64,000 bases of DNA from Muricea muricata (Eukaryota; Cnidaria; Anthozoa; Malacalcyonacea; Plexauridae), in contig OY979716.1 in assembly GCA_963855995.1 (NCBI GenBank), positions 31,419,230 through 31,483,229 on the forward strand, written 5' to 3'. Positions within the stretch are counted from its first letter, which is position 1. Every line of letters starts with the position of its first letter. The translations under genes were made by a program, and so were the position numbers. This document shows, piece after piece, positions 12,001 to 27,000 of the stretch. Under the pieces are notes generated by a model. It did not search any database, had not been told where the DNA came from, and was given only the letters and a program-made list of their open reading frames with translations.

Positions 12001-15000
12001 CTATGTTTGTCACTGACCATCGAGCAAAAACGGTCACGTTAGTTATAAGCGTGCGCCAAAAAATAGTAACATTATATTTTTCAATATATTTTGAACTATT
12101 TTTTGGTTCCGAGCAAACTTTTGCAATGCTTTTGAACCAATAAATTACAAGTGGTACGAGTCACATCTAAAAACAACTTTAAAGAAAACCGCCAAGAGTA
12201 AACAGCAGAATAAACTGAACTGGTTGCTTATAAAAGAAAGGCAGACCGAAAGAGAGACAAAGTCTAAATCTCGCTACATGGTTGGTGGAAAACGACTTCA
12301 CATTAGCGTGATTTGCCTTACCGTACGGTTTACCATCTGGAACTGCAGCCAAAACTTCAGGACTATCATCCTGAGGCATTGTTGGGATGAACGCATTCTA
12401 TACAATAAAAAATAATGTACATACACGATAAATTAGAAAGTAATGTATATGCACGATAAATGAGCAGCATTTTTATAAACTCCCTAATAATTAATAAGGC
12501 GTACATGAGCGTGCTGTGATTTTAAGTCTAGATAAGTGAGGAGATGCGAAATTTAGATATTAAATGGAAGAAAAAATTATTTTTAAAAATTTTTCATTTA
12601 AGCAATCAAATACATACATATCGCAGATATTACTTTAAATTTCTATAGTTTACCTATATGTATAATTATATGTCAATTTATATACATCAAGTAGAAATAG
12701 CTTGAAAATATAGCCTTTCGTTGTGAGCAACACAATGCATGTATATATGGCAGTAGAATTGTTGCATATCGTTTTGTGTAACCGCTACTTGTTTTTGTTA
12801 AACTTTCGTAATTTGTGAAGATAAAGAGATTATAATCTGTAGTGTAACCAAAATTATATCAAACGTCAACATTTATACATTAACCTTTAGAGCCCACTTG
12901 CATGTCATTATATTGATTAGTTAGAAAAACAAGCAAACCATAATCGCATAGAATAAACGAACCCTAATCAGACTTCAAGAAAGCTCTCAATCATATGTTT
13001 TTAAATTTTAGGCATTTTCAATACATAGTGTACAATTTCTGTAGACACAGAAAATACATATGTTACTGACAATTCTTACCGTCATCGAAGCTGGATCAAA
13101 AGCAAGAGCCACAAGAGGTTGTAGCAAGGGATTAGGAGGTAAACATCTCATGATAACAAGAAAATGAACCAAAACTTCCACCAGACGTCTATCATTACCA
13201 GATTGACGAGGACGTACTTGTAGAAGATGGCCGTTAGCACCTTCAAAGTTTGTCACTAAATTTCTAGCTAGTCCCTTTAACTGAAAAAAGAGATCTAATC
13301 ATTATAAACCCGAAACACTGGAATAGAGAACAGACTTGCTTCATATGATATAGAACATGTTTCGGTTGGAAAACCGTGGGGCGAGGTTGCGCGTGAATAA
13401 AAATACAATATAAAGAGAGGCTCTAAATTCCACAACAAATGTGTACATAGAATCGAAATAAGGAATCTTTCACCTCCTAAATACTATTGAAAGGCCTCGA
13501 ATTTTCCTCACGCAAAATTTGCTCGTGTAATGACACTTGCTAGGAAGAAGCACTTGCTCTTGTCAAGAAGACACTTGCAGCGCACGAAGCATGCAATATA
13601 AACAAAACCAATGTTTACATAATATAATATTTATATTACTTATTTATAATAATTATTATTTATATTTATAATATTATTATTATTATTCATATTTATTATA
13701 TTTATCATTGAAGAAAGAGCCATATTTACGATATTGGGTTTTCTAGAAAACGAAGAAACATATTTATTTAATTGGGTTTTCTATTCTTTCTTTAATGTTC
13801 ATTTTTTGAACATTCATTGCCGAACACCAGTAGTTCCTGTTTGTCTACGTCTTTCCTTTTTTATAATTTGTGGCGTTTTACAGGTTTTTGTGCCAGTTTT
13901 ACACAAACTACAAGGCTAACTTCGCGCAAAGGCCAATTTCAAGGCAGAGGTTAAAAAAGGTAAATGGCTGTCAAGGGAGCGAGGACGACAAATGACGAAC
14001 TGTCACGCGAGCGACACTTTCCAGGAAGATGGCGACTCTGACACACTTACTTAATTTGTGGTTGGGGGTACTAGACTGAAATATCAAAGCGTCGGGCCGA
14101 CTGAATTGCGCGGCTATGTTGGTAGGCAGTCGCGCTGGCATTCCGGGGTCTTGCGTTTCACTACCAGCGCGGTCTGGCATGTTTTTAACTTACTCGGTGT
14201 AGATGTGGAGGTTGGAGTGGCATCACAGTATATAATACTGGATGCGTAAAAATCACGATTTTCCTAACCAGCTGAATACCCACTTTTGCCTTCCTGCATA
14301 CTGAATGCGAAATTTGAACAGCGAGAAATTTGAATTTAAATCGAGTTACCCATTACTTGAAGCAAAATAAAATAAATACTTCAATACCCCAATGCCCTGC
14401 GCGCAATAGCTAGATTGAACGGAGTTCCACTGACTTTAAAGATGTGGTACAGTCTGACTGACGTGCCTTGGTTCTACTTATAGCGAAAGGAAGCTTTTTC
14501 TAAATTGAAGCTCTGATTCAGCTATGTTAATTTCTAAACATAGGAAACCACAACATTCTTAGTATATTCAACTAGTATATGACAATTTACAAACCTTGAA
14601 GTTCAAAATGTAAACCACGCGATTGTTTACACAATGGACTGCACGTCACCTTTTAAAAATATACACAATATTAAAAATATTCTTACTTCGTTTGATAGAC
14701 ACTGTATCCCTGCAACAAACTCTTTTAACGTTTTCAAAGTCTAAATTAAAATCATCGAATAAATAAGAATAAACTTTTAAGCTAGTTTTGCCAAACGTAC
14801 AATATGCTCAAAATTTTCATACAGAAGATGTCATAGAGGATGCGAGATTTTACAGATTAATACAAAGAAGCTTACCCCCTGATGAATTTGGTCTTCTCTC
14901 TTCAGACTTGAAAAGCTTGTTGTTATTTCACGGAACAAAGCCAGCAAGATATAACAAGGACATGCGGTTGATTGTGCCTGTAAACCCTAAAACATATACA

Positions 15001-18000
15001 AAATATCTCACTGCAATAAAGCACTACAAAAAAATAACAGACTTTGCTGTCAAGTGCTAGCCACTTTTTTTTGACTAAATACTCATCTTTGAACGGTGGA
15101 CATCACTTATATAGTACAACACTTACATAGTTGATAGAAATATGGACATGGTTAGGAAGGCCGGGTTATGTGACAAATTATGTTATTGTTCAGATTTATG
15201 GCCTGTGGGGTACGTCACAGCGAAGGTGTACGAATGATTCCTTGTTTACTTGAAACAATACGGAGACGGTGTCAAGACATTTTTGTTGATTTGGATGCCG
15301 CTCGCTTATGCCAAGCGCTAAGTGCAGCATTTTCGGTGCAATATAAGTCGTTAAAACAGTGGTATAAGTATTTTTGCTGTTCCAAAAGGGAAGACGATTT
15401 ATCGAAAAAAGTTGAGAGGAGTGGGTGAGGCAAATAACGAGAAATCGCGTTGTTTAACCAAGACTTTTTAGGCGACAAATTGAAGCGCGCACATTTCACG
15501 TTTTTAAAAGACATCTCGAAGAAAGATAAATTGAAAAACGTGATTTTTGTTAACATTATGAATACGTTGACATCATATCGGTTAAACTTTGTATCAATTA
15601 GTGCGTGAGTAAAGTATGTATATGTTAGCATATAAGTGAACTTATTTTACTTGTATTTGGTTAACTTGCAGATGCAACTCGTCAGAAATTAAGCCCAGAA
15701 TCTGCACCAACATTAAATTTACCGAACAAATTTTTTGAGTCGGAAAAACAGCCAAGGAGGATAACCCAAAGGCGGGTAACGGATGAGAGTAGCGAAACAC
15801 AGGCAAAGCCATTTAGAGTATGTAAGCACCTTCATGATTTCAAAAAAATCCATTGCACAAGTGAAATTGGGTGGTCAAGGAAAGAAACGGAGTACTTTGA
15901 TTTGGAACATGCAATTCCAGTGTATTCCGTACGAGTGGAGTCTGGACTTTGGTTTTCAGTAGCTGTTTTTGGTTGGTTTTAACCTGACACGCATCAGTTT
16001 CTGAAGAGCCCCTTTCGAAAAGAAAGCAAACTAAACAAAAGAAACTGTAATAAAATGAAAGTATCAGTATCTTAATGTAATATCTTAATCTCTCAACAAC
16101 CATCTAAGTAGTAAAAGAACAAGCCATTACTCGCTGCATGCCTAAATATAAAACAAAATTCAACATGACTAAGTCCTTCACTCTAAATGTGAATTTTGCT
16201 TCATTGGGGCAGTGACTTTTACTCCTTTTTGCTATGAGCACGATCTCTTCTCCATATTTAAGGCTATGCCTTAATTGTCAAAAAAGCTTGATTCCTAGCA
16301 TAAATCTAAGGCCTAATGTTACTGATCCCTACCAAAGTGTGACCTGCCTCCCTCTAGAATGGCACTCACTTATAAAGCTTTGACTTTATTCAATGGTTAT
16401 ATGGTGAACACTAATTATTAAGTTATGCCTATACCTTGATTTGAGATGGTTTGACAGTGAGGAGATGGTCTTACGATGAAGAGATCATGTTGTCACTATA
16501 AACTCCCTCTCCTCAAAAATAATAAATAAATTTTCTGAAAGCTTAAGCGTTAATAATCCCTTTGCACGGCGCATAATAGAGAAATGGAACCTAATGGAAT
16601 ATATTAGATATCCATGGTATCAGCATATAGTATTAGCGACCGTAGGTATTAGCGACCGTATGTATTGTGACACGTTTTGTTTCTTGATAAAACAGTAGGT
16701 AAAACCATTTATTATATAGTTGACAGTAAGATACTGAAAATACACCGTAAGACATTTTCCATATCTTCACTAGTGAAGATATCGATCACGTGATCATTTC
16801 CCGCCAATAGATAGATAGATAGATAGATAGATAGATCGTTTTATTAGAATTACATTGCAGCCACAATAAGCTGAATTGCGTAACTTTACATAAACATAAA
16901 TAGTACAATAGTAAGAATGTTAGTTAGAAATTACAGTAGGAATAGAAAGATATTAAATATAAAATTGAGTACAATTATAACAATTTTTTTAGAACTTAAA
17001 GTAGCTATGCTAAGCCTTTAAAAGCACATATATACAATAGAATTCTCTAAGAATTATTTAGAAGTTGGAACAGCGTTATTGTCGTTATATGCCCTACAAC
17101 CAGATACTATAAAGGAGTTAAGGAAGCGATCAGTTTTTGCTCGTGGTACATTCAGTGGTCTTTGTTTCCTTAAAATGGGTCTGGGGGTTCATTAACTTTT
17201 GGGATAAGATGATTCAATTTATTGTTATGGTTCTCTAAAATTTCTTTGAAGAGTTTCGCGGTGAGGTAACAATGTCGCTCATTTTAGGGAATTGATGTTT
17301 GCTTCGACCAGTGCAGCAGAGTATGGCAGGTGCGGGAAAATACAACGCATTGCTCTCTTTTGGATGCCTTCCAGGTCTGCACGCAAATATTTTGGTAGCG
17401 CGTGATGGAACACTTGGCAAGCATAGTCTAAGGAGGATCTAATACATGTACAATAATATGCCACCATATCCGCAGTGGACACTTTGGCTCGTTTTAATTG
17501 TACGAGAAAATATAGTTTCCGAGATGCTTTTCCCACTAGATTTGCAATGTGGTCATTCCACGAGAGTTTGGAATTTATTGTTACACCCAGTAACTTGGCA
17601 CTGGTTACTGTTCTTATCGGGTTTCCTTCAACATGTATAGGTGGTAGATTGGCTTCCTGATGCGAATGAGTAAAAGTAATAGTGAGTTCTTTAGTTTTGT
17701 CACAGTTAAGTTGGAACTTATTCTCTTTTGACCAGTCATGAATTTGGTCGGCCGCCAATTGGACTTCACTTGGGTTGCCCTTAATAACAGTTTCGGATAC
17801 AGTCGAATCATCAACGTATTTCCAGAGGCTGAATGGGTTTGAGATTGACAAGTCATTTATCATAATCAGGAAGAGCCAAGGGCCAATTTTAGTTCCCCGA
17901 GGCACACCCGAGGGGACTGCTCCCCATTCAGAGAAGCAATCGTATCCCAGTTTAACCTTTTGAAGCCTACATGTCAAGAAGCTTATAACCCAGTTTATTA

Positions 18001-21000
18001 CACTATTAGGAATATCAAGCTGTTTTATCTTGTTGACGAGTAGGCAATGATCAATCAAATCGAACGCTTTGCTGTAGTCGCATAATAATACTCGTGTTAT
18101 GATTCTTCCTTTTATTTCTACTACGCGAGGTAGGAGATCTTTACAGCTTATTAATTCTACAGTTCAATAGGTCGTCTTCTTCTTCTGCGCTTGTTGGTCT
18201 GTCTTGTCTTGTTTTGTCTTGTCTTCTCGAGTAGAGTTTTCGCTTCTTTCGCTACTCTTCAGCTACAACTCGGGATTCAGCTGGGACGGTCTTTTATACT
18301 AACGGTCGTAGGCGTTTTTATGCAGGTGACCAGAATGATGGGCTGATATGGGCTCAGCCAATCAGGTCTAGGTTTTGGATTGCTGAACTCTCGCACCAGC
18401 TCTTTTCCTTTATTTATTTAAGGCGTTGTCGCACTGTCTTAGTCGGTCGTATGCTCCGCCAACATTATTTAAAAAAAATGTTCAAACTTAACTTATTTCG
18501 TTGATTTCCTTAGTAAAACTTAATACCTCTATATATATGAACTCAACTTCAATGTTTCACTTTTTGCTTATCTACAATTCCACAATACTACATTTTATGA
18601 CGTAACACTTTTTATTTCCTGACCGCGCGAAATACCCGTACAAATGATTGACGGCAAAGCCCCAAAAGTTTTTGTATCGTTAATTATACTGCAGTGACGC
18701 TAAACTGAAAACGATTACTGACATGTTTGCGCAAGGTACCAAATTAACTTTTCAAACATTGACAGTTTAAGTATCATTAATTACATTGCGACGCCAACGG
18801 AAGAAATAACTGACATGTTTGCGCAAGACACCAATTTATAATTTCTTTTATGTACTTGCAAAATCAAACATGCCAATCATCTCTCCCGCTGATGTATGTA
18901 GTGTTTACCTTGCCTGGGCAAATATAATTTGGCTGTTTTTATGCTATAATATATTTTTATGCTATAATATATTTTTATGCTATAATATATTTTTATGCTT
19001 TTTATGCTGTACTGCTTCGTAACACTCGAATAGTGGATCCTGTTCCATCTGTGTCATCCAGCCACTTGTGAAACATACTAATCCGGGCCTTAACTGTAGA
19101 GGAGCCAGGTACTGTTCCAAATTGGCGGGGATCAATTATTTTCAGGATTAGTAACTATATATAGCCTCACTTGTAAGAGCAGCGAACCAATTTTCACCTT
19201 TGTTTAAAGAAAAAAACTACATGTTTTTGCCGAAAAATGGAAATAATACAAGAAAACACTAAAATGATGAACAGGTATTTTTTTAGTTTAAATAATATTC
19301 TATATAGCAATTTTGTTTAGCATTATTAATCGAAAATTAATATTACTGACTTGGGACTTAAATTGTTTACAACTATATAATAAATGTGATGAAAACAATA
19401 TTTTACTCACACGCTGCGCTCGTTCGTAAAATATTGTTTTAACCACTCGAAGATAAAATTCATATCTTCGCACCGCCGTGTAATATCCTTTATATATTAC
19501 TCACTTTCTATAGATTTGCATTTCTTTTGGGGACCATAAATAATAATGTAAATCACTGAAGGGTATGTAGGACAATTATTATGATGTATAGGCAAGGTAC
19601 AGTGATGTTGTGGCAATGTAAATAATTCACTTATATTCACTAACGGGTATAATGTACAGTCATGACAGGGAATTATAACACAATCTTGACAATTATGATA
19701 TTTAATAAAAAAATATGTACAGTAATGGTATTTATGCAGGTTTTTACCTATATAGGTGAGGTAATTTAAGGTTTTGCGAGTTGTTTTGGGAGGTAGCTCC
19801 CTCCAAATTTCTCACGATTTTTTACTGCTTTTATTTATGGTAGCCCATGGTTACTCGGTTACATAGTTTTACGAACCCATTACACTACCTCTGACAAATC
19901 TCAATAGGTTAATTAGGTATTTGGAATATCACCTAGGATTGGGTAAAATTGATAGTCTATACTTATAGTATCATAATGACAAAATTATCATATACAATGA
20001 ACATATCCCTTTGACGAGTAAAATCGTCTGGGGCCAGTGGTTGAAAGCCGGCTTACCCTTACCAAAAAACACATGGAAATCACATGTGTTTCGAAAATAG
20101 ACATCTTGTATTCCTGATATTCAAGAACGAACAAGAAAAGAATACAAGATGTCTATTTTCGGAATTTGTTCTATTTTGTATCACATGCGTTTTACATGGT
20201 AATCACATGTCTCAATCTCATTCGTGATTGAATTTAACCAATCTTTGTTGGTCACAAACAGTAAATTGGTTACCTATTTAACCAATTATAAACTGGTAAA
20301 TATTAATTTATCTTAAGATGTCTTCCATAAATTATATCATGCATGCACAGATATAGACGTATATTGAATAGATGAAGATATGGTCAGCGGACCATAGTGA
20401 CCATAATATTCATTTGTGTTATGATGTCTACTATTCGCTTTATAGTAATATTGTCGGGATAAGAAATTATATTTATAGAATAAGTACATGTCAATAGGTT
20501 AATCAGGTATTTTGGAATATCACCTAGGAATGGGTAAAATTGATAGTCTATACTTATAGTATCATAATGACAAAATTATCATATACACTAAAAAATATCC
20601 CTGTTCCTCATCGAAATCACCCGTCTTTCCCTTACCACTACCAAAGAAAATAAAAATTTATAATAAACTTCCATAAGTAGTAGGTTGTCACACTGCAAGG
20701 AGAATCTATTTTCACTCAACACAAAATCAACTATTGCTTTTTATTACAGTGAATGTAATGAACATAAAGTTATAAACCATCAGGCATTGTCATTATATGT
20801 AATTACAAAGTTACATAAAGTAGAATTAAAAGCTAAGAATGCAGCTATGGTTGGCTTTGTAACATAAGCTAACTAAACTGCAATTTCTAAACAACACACA
20901 CACCCCAGTTTGCCCCACAAACAAACAAGGTTGCCCTTTTACAGCATATCTAGCTGACTGCTGAGGTTGTAAAAGGTTTGTTTACAAGTCTAAAACGCTT

Positions 21001-24000
21001 TGTTTACAAGTCTAAAACGCTTAATAGCATTATAGCAGACTACAAAAATATTTTATACCAACGCTATCAACTACTTTAATATATAAAATGCATGTTAGTC
21101 TTTATTCTCCACAGTAACAATATCGTCTTCAATGGAACTATTTTCATCCATGATATTTGAAAAAAATAACAAAAAACATCTTTCGCTTTTAAAATCTGAC
21201 TCCTGTGTTTGTTTTCGCATGCATGCACCTTCGTGGGTCACGTGACGCATCTTTCAACATCACAGCGGAAGCCCTTTGAACTTTGCCGGCCTTCCTAACC
21301 ACGTCTATATTTCTATTGACTATTGCTTTGATAGCAAGTCGACCGAACCAGGGTTTTTGTTTTACTGGTTGTATTGATGAGAAGTGTTAAGAAGTTTAAT
21401 GGTACTTTTTTCCATTTCGACACTTGCCGATATGACTGTCGAGGACAAATTTCAATATACTTTCTGATAATTATGACTACATATTTTCACATAACTCCAA
21501 GTACTTACAGTAATTATATCATTTACGTCATCGGTGCTGGATGTAAGTATTGCTTTCCCCAATGCCTCTCTCACAGTATGGTAATTTTGATTGTGAACTA
21601 TAAACGTATCTGGAGTCTTATCTTGTTCCTAAAAATAAAGCGAAATATAATCAGCTAACCTCTGTAGCCCAGCAGTCAGAGCAATGGCGTTGGTTCGATT
21701 CCTGTACTAATAGTTGATGAAATTTTCTCAACTGATACTGGCTTGAAGTGCATGACTTCTAGTCGAGCTTTAATAAGACAAACTTGAAATGCATGGAAAA
21801 TGTTTAAAATTATACTTTATCTAGTGCTTGAAAACAAAAGTATATGACATTGTGAAGTTTCAAGACCTACTACCTCCAACATTGGTGGCAGGATCCAGTC
21901 GAGTTCCTTTCTCTTACACCTTTCTTTGACAGTATCAATTCCACTGTGGCGAACTAATTGTTTTAATAAAAAGAACTGAATGACAGATCGATTTGAATTA
22001 CAGCACATATGTTTCGCTGTTTCCAGGCATTTCGAAAGATCACTGAATTTTCCAAGATTTTCAGCAAAATTTTCATCTAAATAGTGGGAAAGCACATCCA
22101 ATGCAGCTCTTATTGCCGCGATATCTTTGAGACAGTCGATAGTCAGAGAATTTGGTGAAGCTGTGATTGAAATTGTTCGCAACGTTCTCGCCAAGATTTT
22201 GCTAGCCAACACGATTTGTACATTTGCACCACCTTCCTTTCCTTTCAAAAGTTTCATTGTCTCCACATCCTTGGTAAAGAAATAAAAATTACCAGTTGGT
22301 TACAGGCCAACAAAAAACCCTGCTAAAATTTTTGTTTTTATAAACAAATCATTTGGTTTTTGTCAGCTTACATTTTTAATACATAATTCGTAATTCGTTT
22401 GTTACATGCACGAGAAGATACTATGTTGAAAGAAGGAACAACGTTACTAATTTATCAATTGCGCTTTTTCGAACCAAAACATGCATTCAATGTCGAATAC
22501 CTCCGATAATTTTAGAATTTAATCCGTTTTCTTAGAAGAAAAAAACAGCACAGAATTTTAAGCGAAAGATGTCGCTTGAAGGTAATTCAAAATACACTCC
22601 TTCTGGCAAAAGTATTTCAACTGATGGAAATTTACCATTTAAAAAACCCCAAAATTTGTCTTCAACAATTAATGGAATTTTTAAACCTTCCTCCAACAAA
22701 GGGGGATACGTAAGCATGTACGATGACATTCTTTTCAATTTCATAAACACAAACAAAAAATCGGATTGTAAATGATAAAGAGGTATGCAGATTGTAATAT
22801 AATTCACAATGTGTGTGATAAACAACTCCAAATTGGTTATATATTGAAAATGTTCGATTTGCATACATAATTTTAGAACTTGTATCATCTGATCAGCATT
22901 GAGTAATTCTTTAGTGCAAGTAAAATTTTTAAAATTTATTTTGGTACCTCCATACACTGTACACACAACACACAAACTTCGATCAAATGTTCTTTCGGTT
23001 GAGCTAAACCACTGGCACGATGAATGTAATCTTCAAGATGTCCACATACTTCTTTCTCTCTGAAAAAAATGCGCAAAATTTAAAACGATAAATTACAAGC
23101 CTTGCATCCAAATAATTTTTATTCCATATTAAGTAATCACTGCACATTCATTCACCCTTACATATCACTACTTAAATTTGTATAGGTAACCATGCGATGG
23201 CAAGTGCTGTTTCGTTTGTTGAAATAGGTATAGTATCCGCCAATTTGTTTGTTTTAGGAAAATATTACTTGTACTGCAGCATAGTACAATTAATAATGAC
23301 AATATAACAAACAGGAGTGCAACTAATGCCAAAACTTCGTCAAAAAATCCCTCCTCCCCCCTCTTCCCCTCTAAACAATGTTAAATATTTTGAAAACTAG
23401 TTGTTGGCAATGTCAACAAAAATTACATTGAGAACAACATTGAGAAGGGGGGAGTTATCAAAGTGGAGATCAGCGCCAGGCAGATGTGACGCTACCTTTA
23501 GAAAGCTTACTGTCCACATAATTTTGGCCAGGATTGTAGCTTTGGCAAAGCTACAACGTGATTCATTTGGTGTATTTTAAGGAATATACGAGGTATTCTT
23601 AATATATGTTTATACTACGCATACTTTACATGAGTTGATTTTTCTTTCAAGGGGAAAATTATTTTTTATGCATAGTAAAAGAATTGAAATATAATTGAAG
23701 TGAAACTTGATTGAAATATCTTGTAATGCAGGTTAAAATGGTGTTTTTAACCATAGAAATACACTCTTGTTTGCATCCCACTCCTACAGATCGACACAAG
23801 GTTGACATATATGACACGAGGACTATAATCGGCCGTACGCAATATACACGTCCTTAGTTGAATAATCGAAATTCCGGGGGTGTTTGACAACAATGTTTAT
23901 ATAAATATGCAATACAACTATTCGTATCATTAGATGCCATAGTTCTTATTTACTTCTTTCATAAATACGAACAACAGTATATAAAAGTGTGAAACTAAAT

Positions 24001-27000
24001 TTTGGTAAATTCTAGCAGTTTTGATCTTAATTGTGATCAAAACATTTTAATGATGACATTCATGCAACGTGTTGGAAAGTTGCACAACCCCTCGGAGTGA
24101 CGTTGTGTCGCAATGTTGTTTAAAAAATAATTTATTCGACACCTATGAAAAAGCGCAACTCTTCAAATAGCTCAGCAAAAATCCAAAAACAGTACTGCTT
24201 CATATATCGCTCACCTAACTGTTTTTAATTTGTCACCGAAAACACGGAGTATAATGTCATATAGGCGACAACTCATGGAACAAGTTTAAATTGATACAAG
24301 CCTATAAAATCTTTACAGTAATTATTAAACTATTCTCACATAAAAAATATCTTAATAACTGACCTCTCTTTTATTTGCAGAAGTTGTTGTAAAATAAAAG
24401 ATCTTATAACAGGTGTGACGTCAATTGCTTGTCCATCAAATGGCGTGAGATCTTCAGTTCTATTTTCGTCTTTGATCACATAGTTGATAAATTTTCGAAC
24501 CAGGTCTGGATTTGGCAAATCCTCTCCAAAGCAATACAGCGAGACAAGCTCCATAAAAAATGACTTGCAGCGATTCCGGAAGCTGTTATACTGGTCAAGA
24601 GCATTCCTTTAAAAGAAAAGACAATGTTTATGAACATCGTAAGAATGCTAGAAACATCACAGAATAGACTTGCAGGATAGCACTAGTATGTATTTGTAAT
24701 AAAGTACTATATTACTAGCTCCTGCCCCCCCCCGAAAAAAAAAACAACTTACGGTGTTTGACTGAACGTCACGAGGAAAGTACAAAAGCTATTATACTGA
24801 AATATTAGATTTATTATTTATTTTATCATCTTAATGTATTACAATAAGATTTTGATGAAATATTAAGCGAGATATCGATTTTTCAAATCCAACAACCGTC
24901 TTTAAGCATGCTAAAAATTTGCATAAAATGGCCTATCAAACTAATTTCAATACAATTGGCGTTCCCGTGTGATTCTTGCATGCTACGTGTATAAGTTAAC
25001 TAAAATTTCAGAGTATTTTCGATTAAATTTTAAATATTTTGATGGTTGATATTTCTAAACCAGAAGCTTCGAAGATGCGTATAACAAGCGCAAAAAAAGA
25101 TGCCAAATCGCAAGGCTTTTGTTTAACGCCCAAGCCAAGCAATATGGCCGGTAAACCATATTAATTAATTACACAGTTTTTCCTGCAATAAACACAAAAA
25201 GGTTCATAATGTCATCACAAATTGCATCTTGTCTCTCGCAGATACGCCGAATAAGAAGCTTTTTAATATTTTACAACATTAAAAATATAATATGATATAA
25301 TATCAAATTTTAATAAGCCATTGCTACGTTGGTGATATATCCAATTAAATAAGACCACGTATACAGGTTTAAGATAATAAATCTAGTCCGTGTAATCCAG
25401 CGAGACAAATCAAGCGAGAGAAAAACTGGAAAACGTTCTGTCTAATGGATTAAATCCTAGCCTGTACCTGTATTTTCTACTGACTTTGGGTCTGAAATTG
25501 GCACCAACGTCTTCTCTACATAAGGGACATGCGGTATGGTTTGCAAACCAGCCATTTGCACACGTCATACAACATACATGCTCACATGGCATTTCAACAG
25601 GTTTTTGCATGGGGCTTTTACAAATCTCACACTGACTGATGTCAAACCTAAAAAAATGACATAAAACTATTAAACACGTTACCAATAGTTTTTTTCGTAG
25701 AAATCCCATACACCGTTCCGCTTCGTGTAAGAATTATTATAATTCCTATTCGAAGCAGGAAACATCATGAAATTTCTATGAGAACATTCTTTACATGGTA
25801 GAAAGTGAAAAATAGAGCATATCCTGCAGCTTTGTAGTAAGAAGTACCTGTTCTATTTTGTTTTGGAGAGGTTGCATAGCCTTAAATACTTAATACTTAC
25901 TTAAATAGGCGTTTGTTCATTTTATCACAGCAACTGTTTAGGAATCTTTCAATGACCGTTACAGTATGAACAGAGGAAAAGTCTGGATTCTCTCCCAAAG
26001 CCTGCAAACATTAATAAAAATTCATGGTTATTTTTATGGGCTGAAGTGGCTTACTCTTGTTCAAAAATCATGTGATTTGAAATGAGTTAATTAATAACAT
26101 GTAACCTGGAGAGGCCTATCCATACTTTTACTAGATTGTTATTAAATATTGTTATGGAGACCATGTGTTACCTTCCACAGTTCAAAGGCGTTCCCTCCGT
26201 CAGCTGGTTGAATTGATTGTCCTGGCGGACATGTATGTTCAATGAACATGCGCACAACATCCAGACGAATCCACATGGCGCTAGAAAAATATCACGTATC
26301 AATGCACGTCGTATAGTTTGTAACAAAAATGACTGGTAGCTATATTTTTGCACTATGGTAGGAAATGTTTGGTTTGTCAACGGCAATGGGAACGACACGT
26401 TTGAATTTTAGCGTTTGAAGTTAGTATTTTCTGTTGTATAAATAGAAAAATTGCGAGCAGGTCGAACCACTTGAAGTGGTAGTCCCGTCTAGTTAAAACT
26501 GAGATCGGGGACCCGAATGCCATCATTCTATCGCAACTGAAAATTTCGCCAAAAAAAATAATCACAATGCAAAATTTCGTCTTCGAAAAAATAAAGGGAA
26601 AATGTGCCAAAAAACATGCTTGCTATTTTAGCTTAATTTTTCCCAGTTCTTCGCTATATATTGGGCTCATATTTTCAGCGCAGTTTAAATAATGGAATCC
26701 TTAATTCGCCTAGCAAGACGCAAGTGTATGAATAAAAGCTCTTGACTAGTTACGCGCGTGAAAGAAACTCTTGACAATTTACAACACGATGATCGTCAGT
26801 TGAAGTAACTTTTAAGAATTTTCATCATTTCCTGTGCATGAGTACTTTTTATAACCTGATCTAAATTCAGATTTCTTAACTTTGGAGGCATTTTGCATAA
26901 AAAACTTCTAACTTTTATAAAAATAACTTTCTGAAAAAAGGAATTTGTTCGCCACAGTGAATGATTAAACACACCTGCAGTTTTGTAAAATATGAGCAGA

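Larger units (their letters stand above)
22270..25467. other. Introns around e27-e28, no element recognised
   Basis: Apart from e27 and e28 this stretch is AT-rich intron. Small frames (for example 22532-22975 minus) are read-through from e28 or chance. No inverted repeat or transposon protein was noticed. Confidence 0.6.

Noticed and set aside
14788..15060. Plus-strand open frame of 90 codons
   Set aside because: It is the shadow of RNF213 exon e31 (14876-14986, minus), which encodes the conserved LLALFREI motif and has correct splice sites.
26796..26974. Extension of e23 frame downstream of its donor
   Set aside because: The GTGTGT donor at 26974 gives the right phase and joins to e24; the downstream open stretch has no family similarity.
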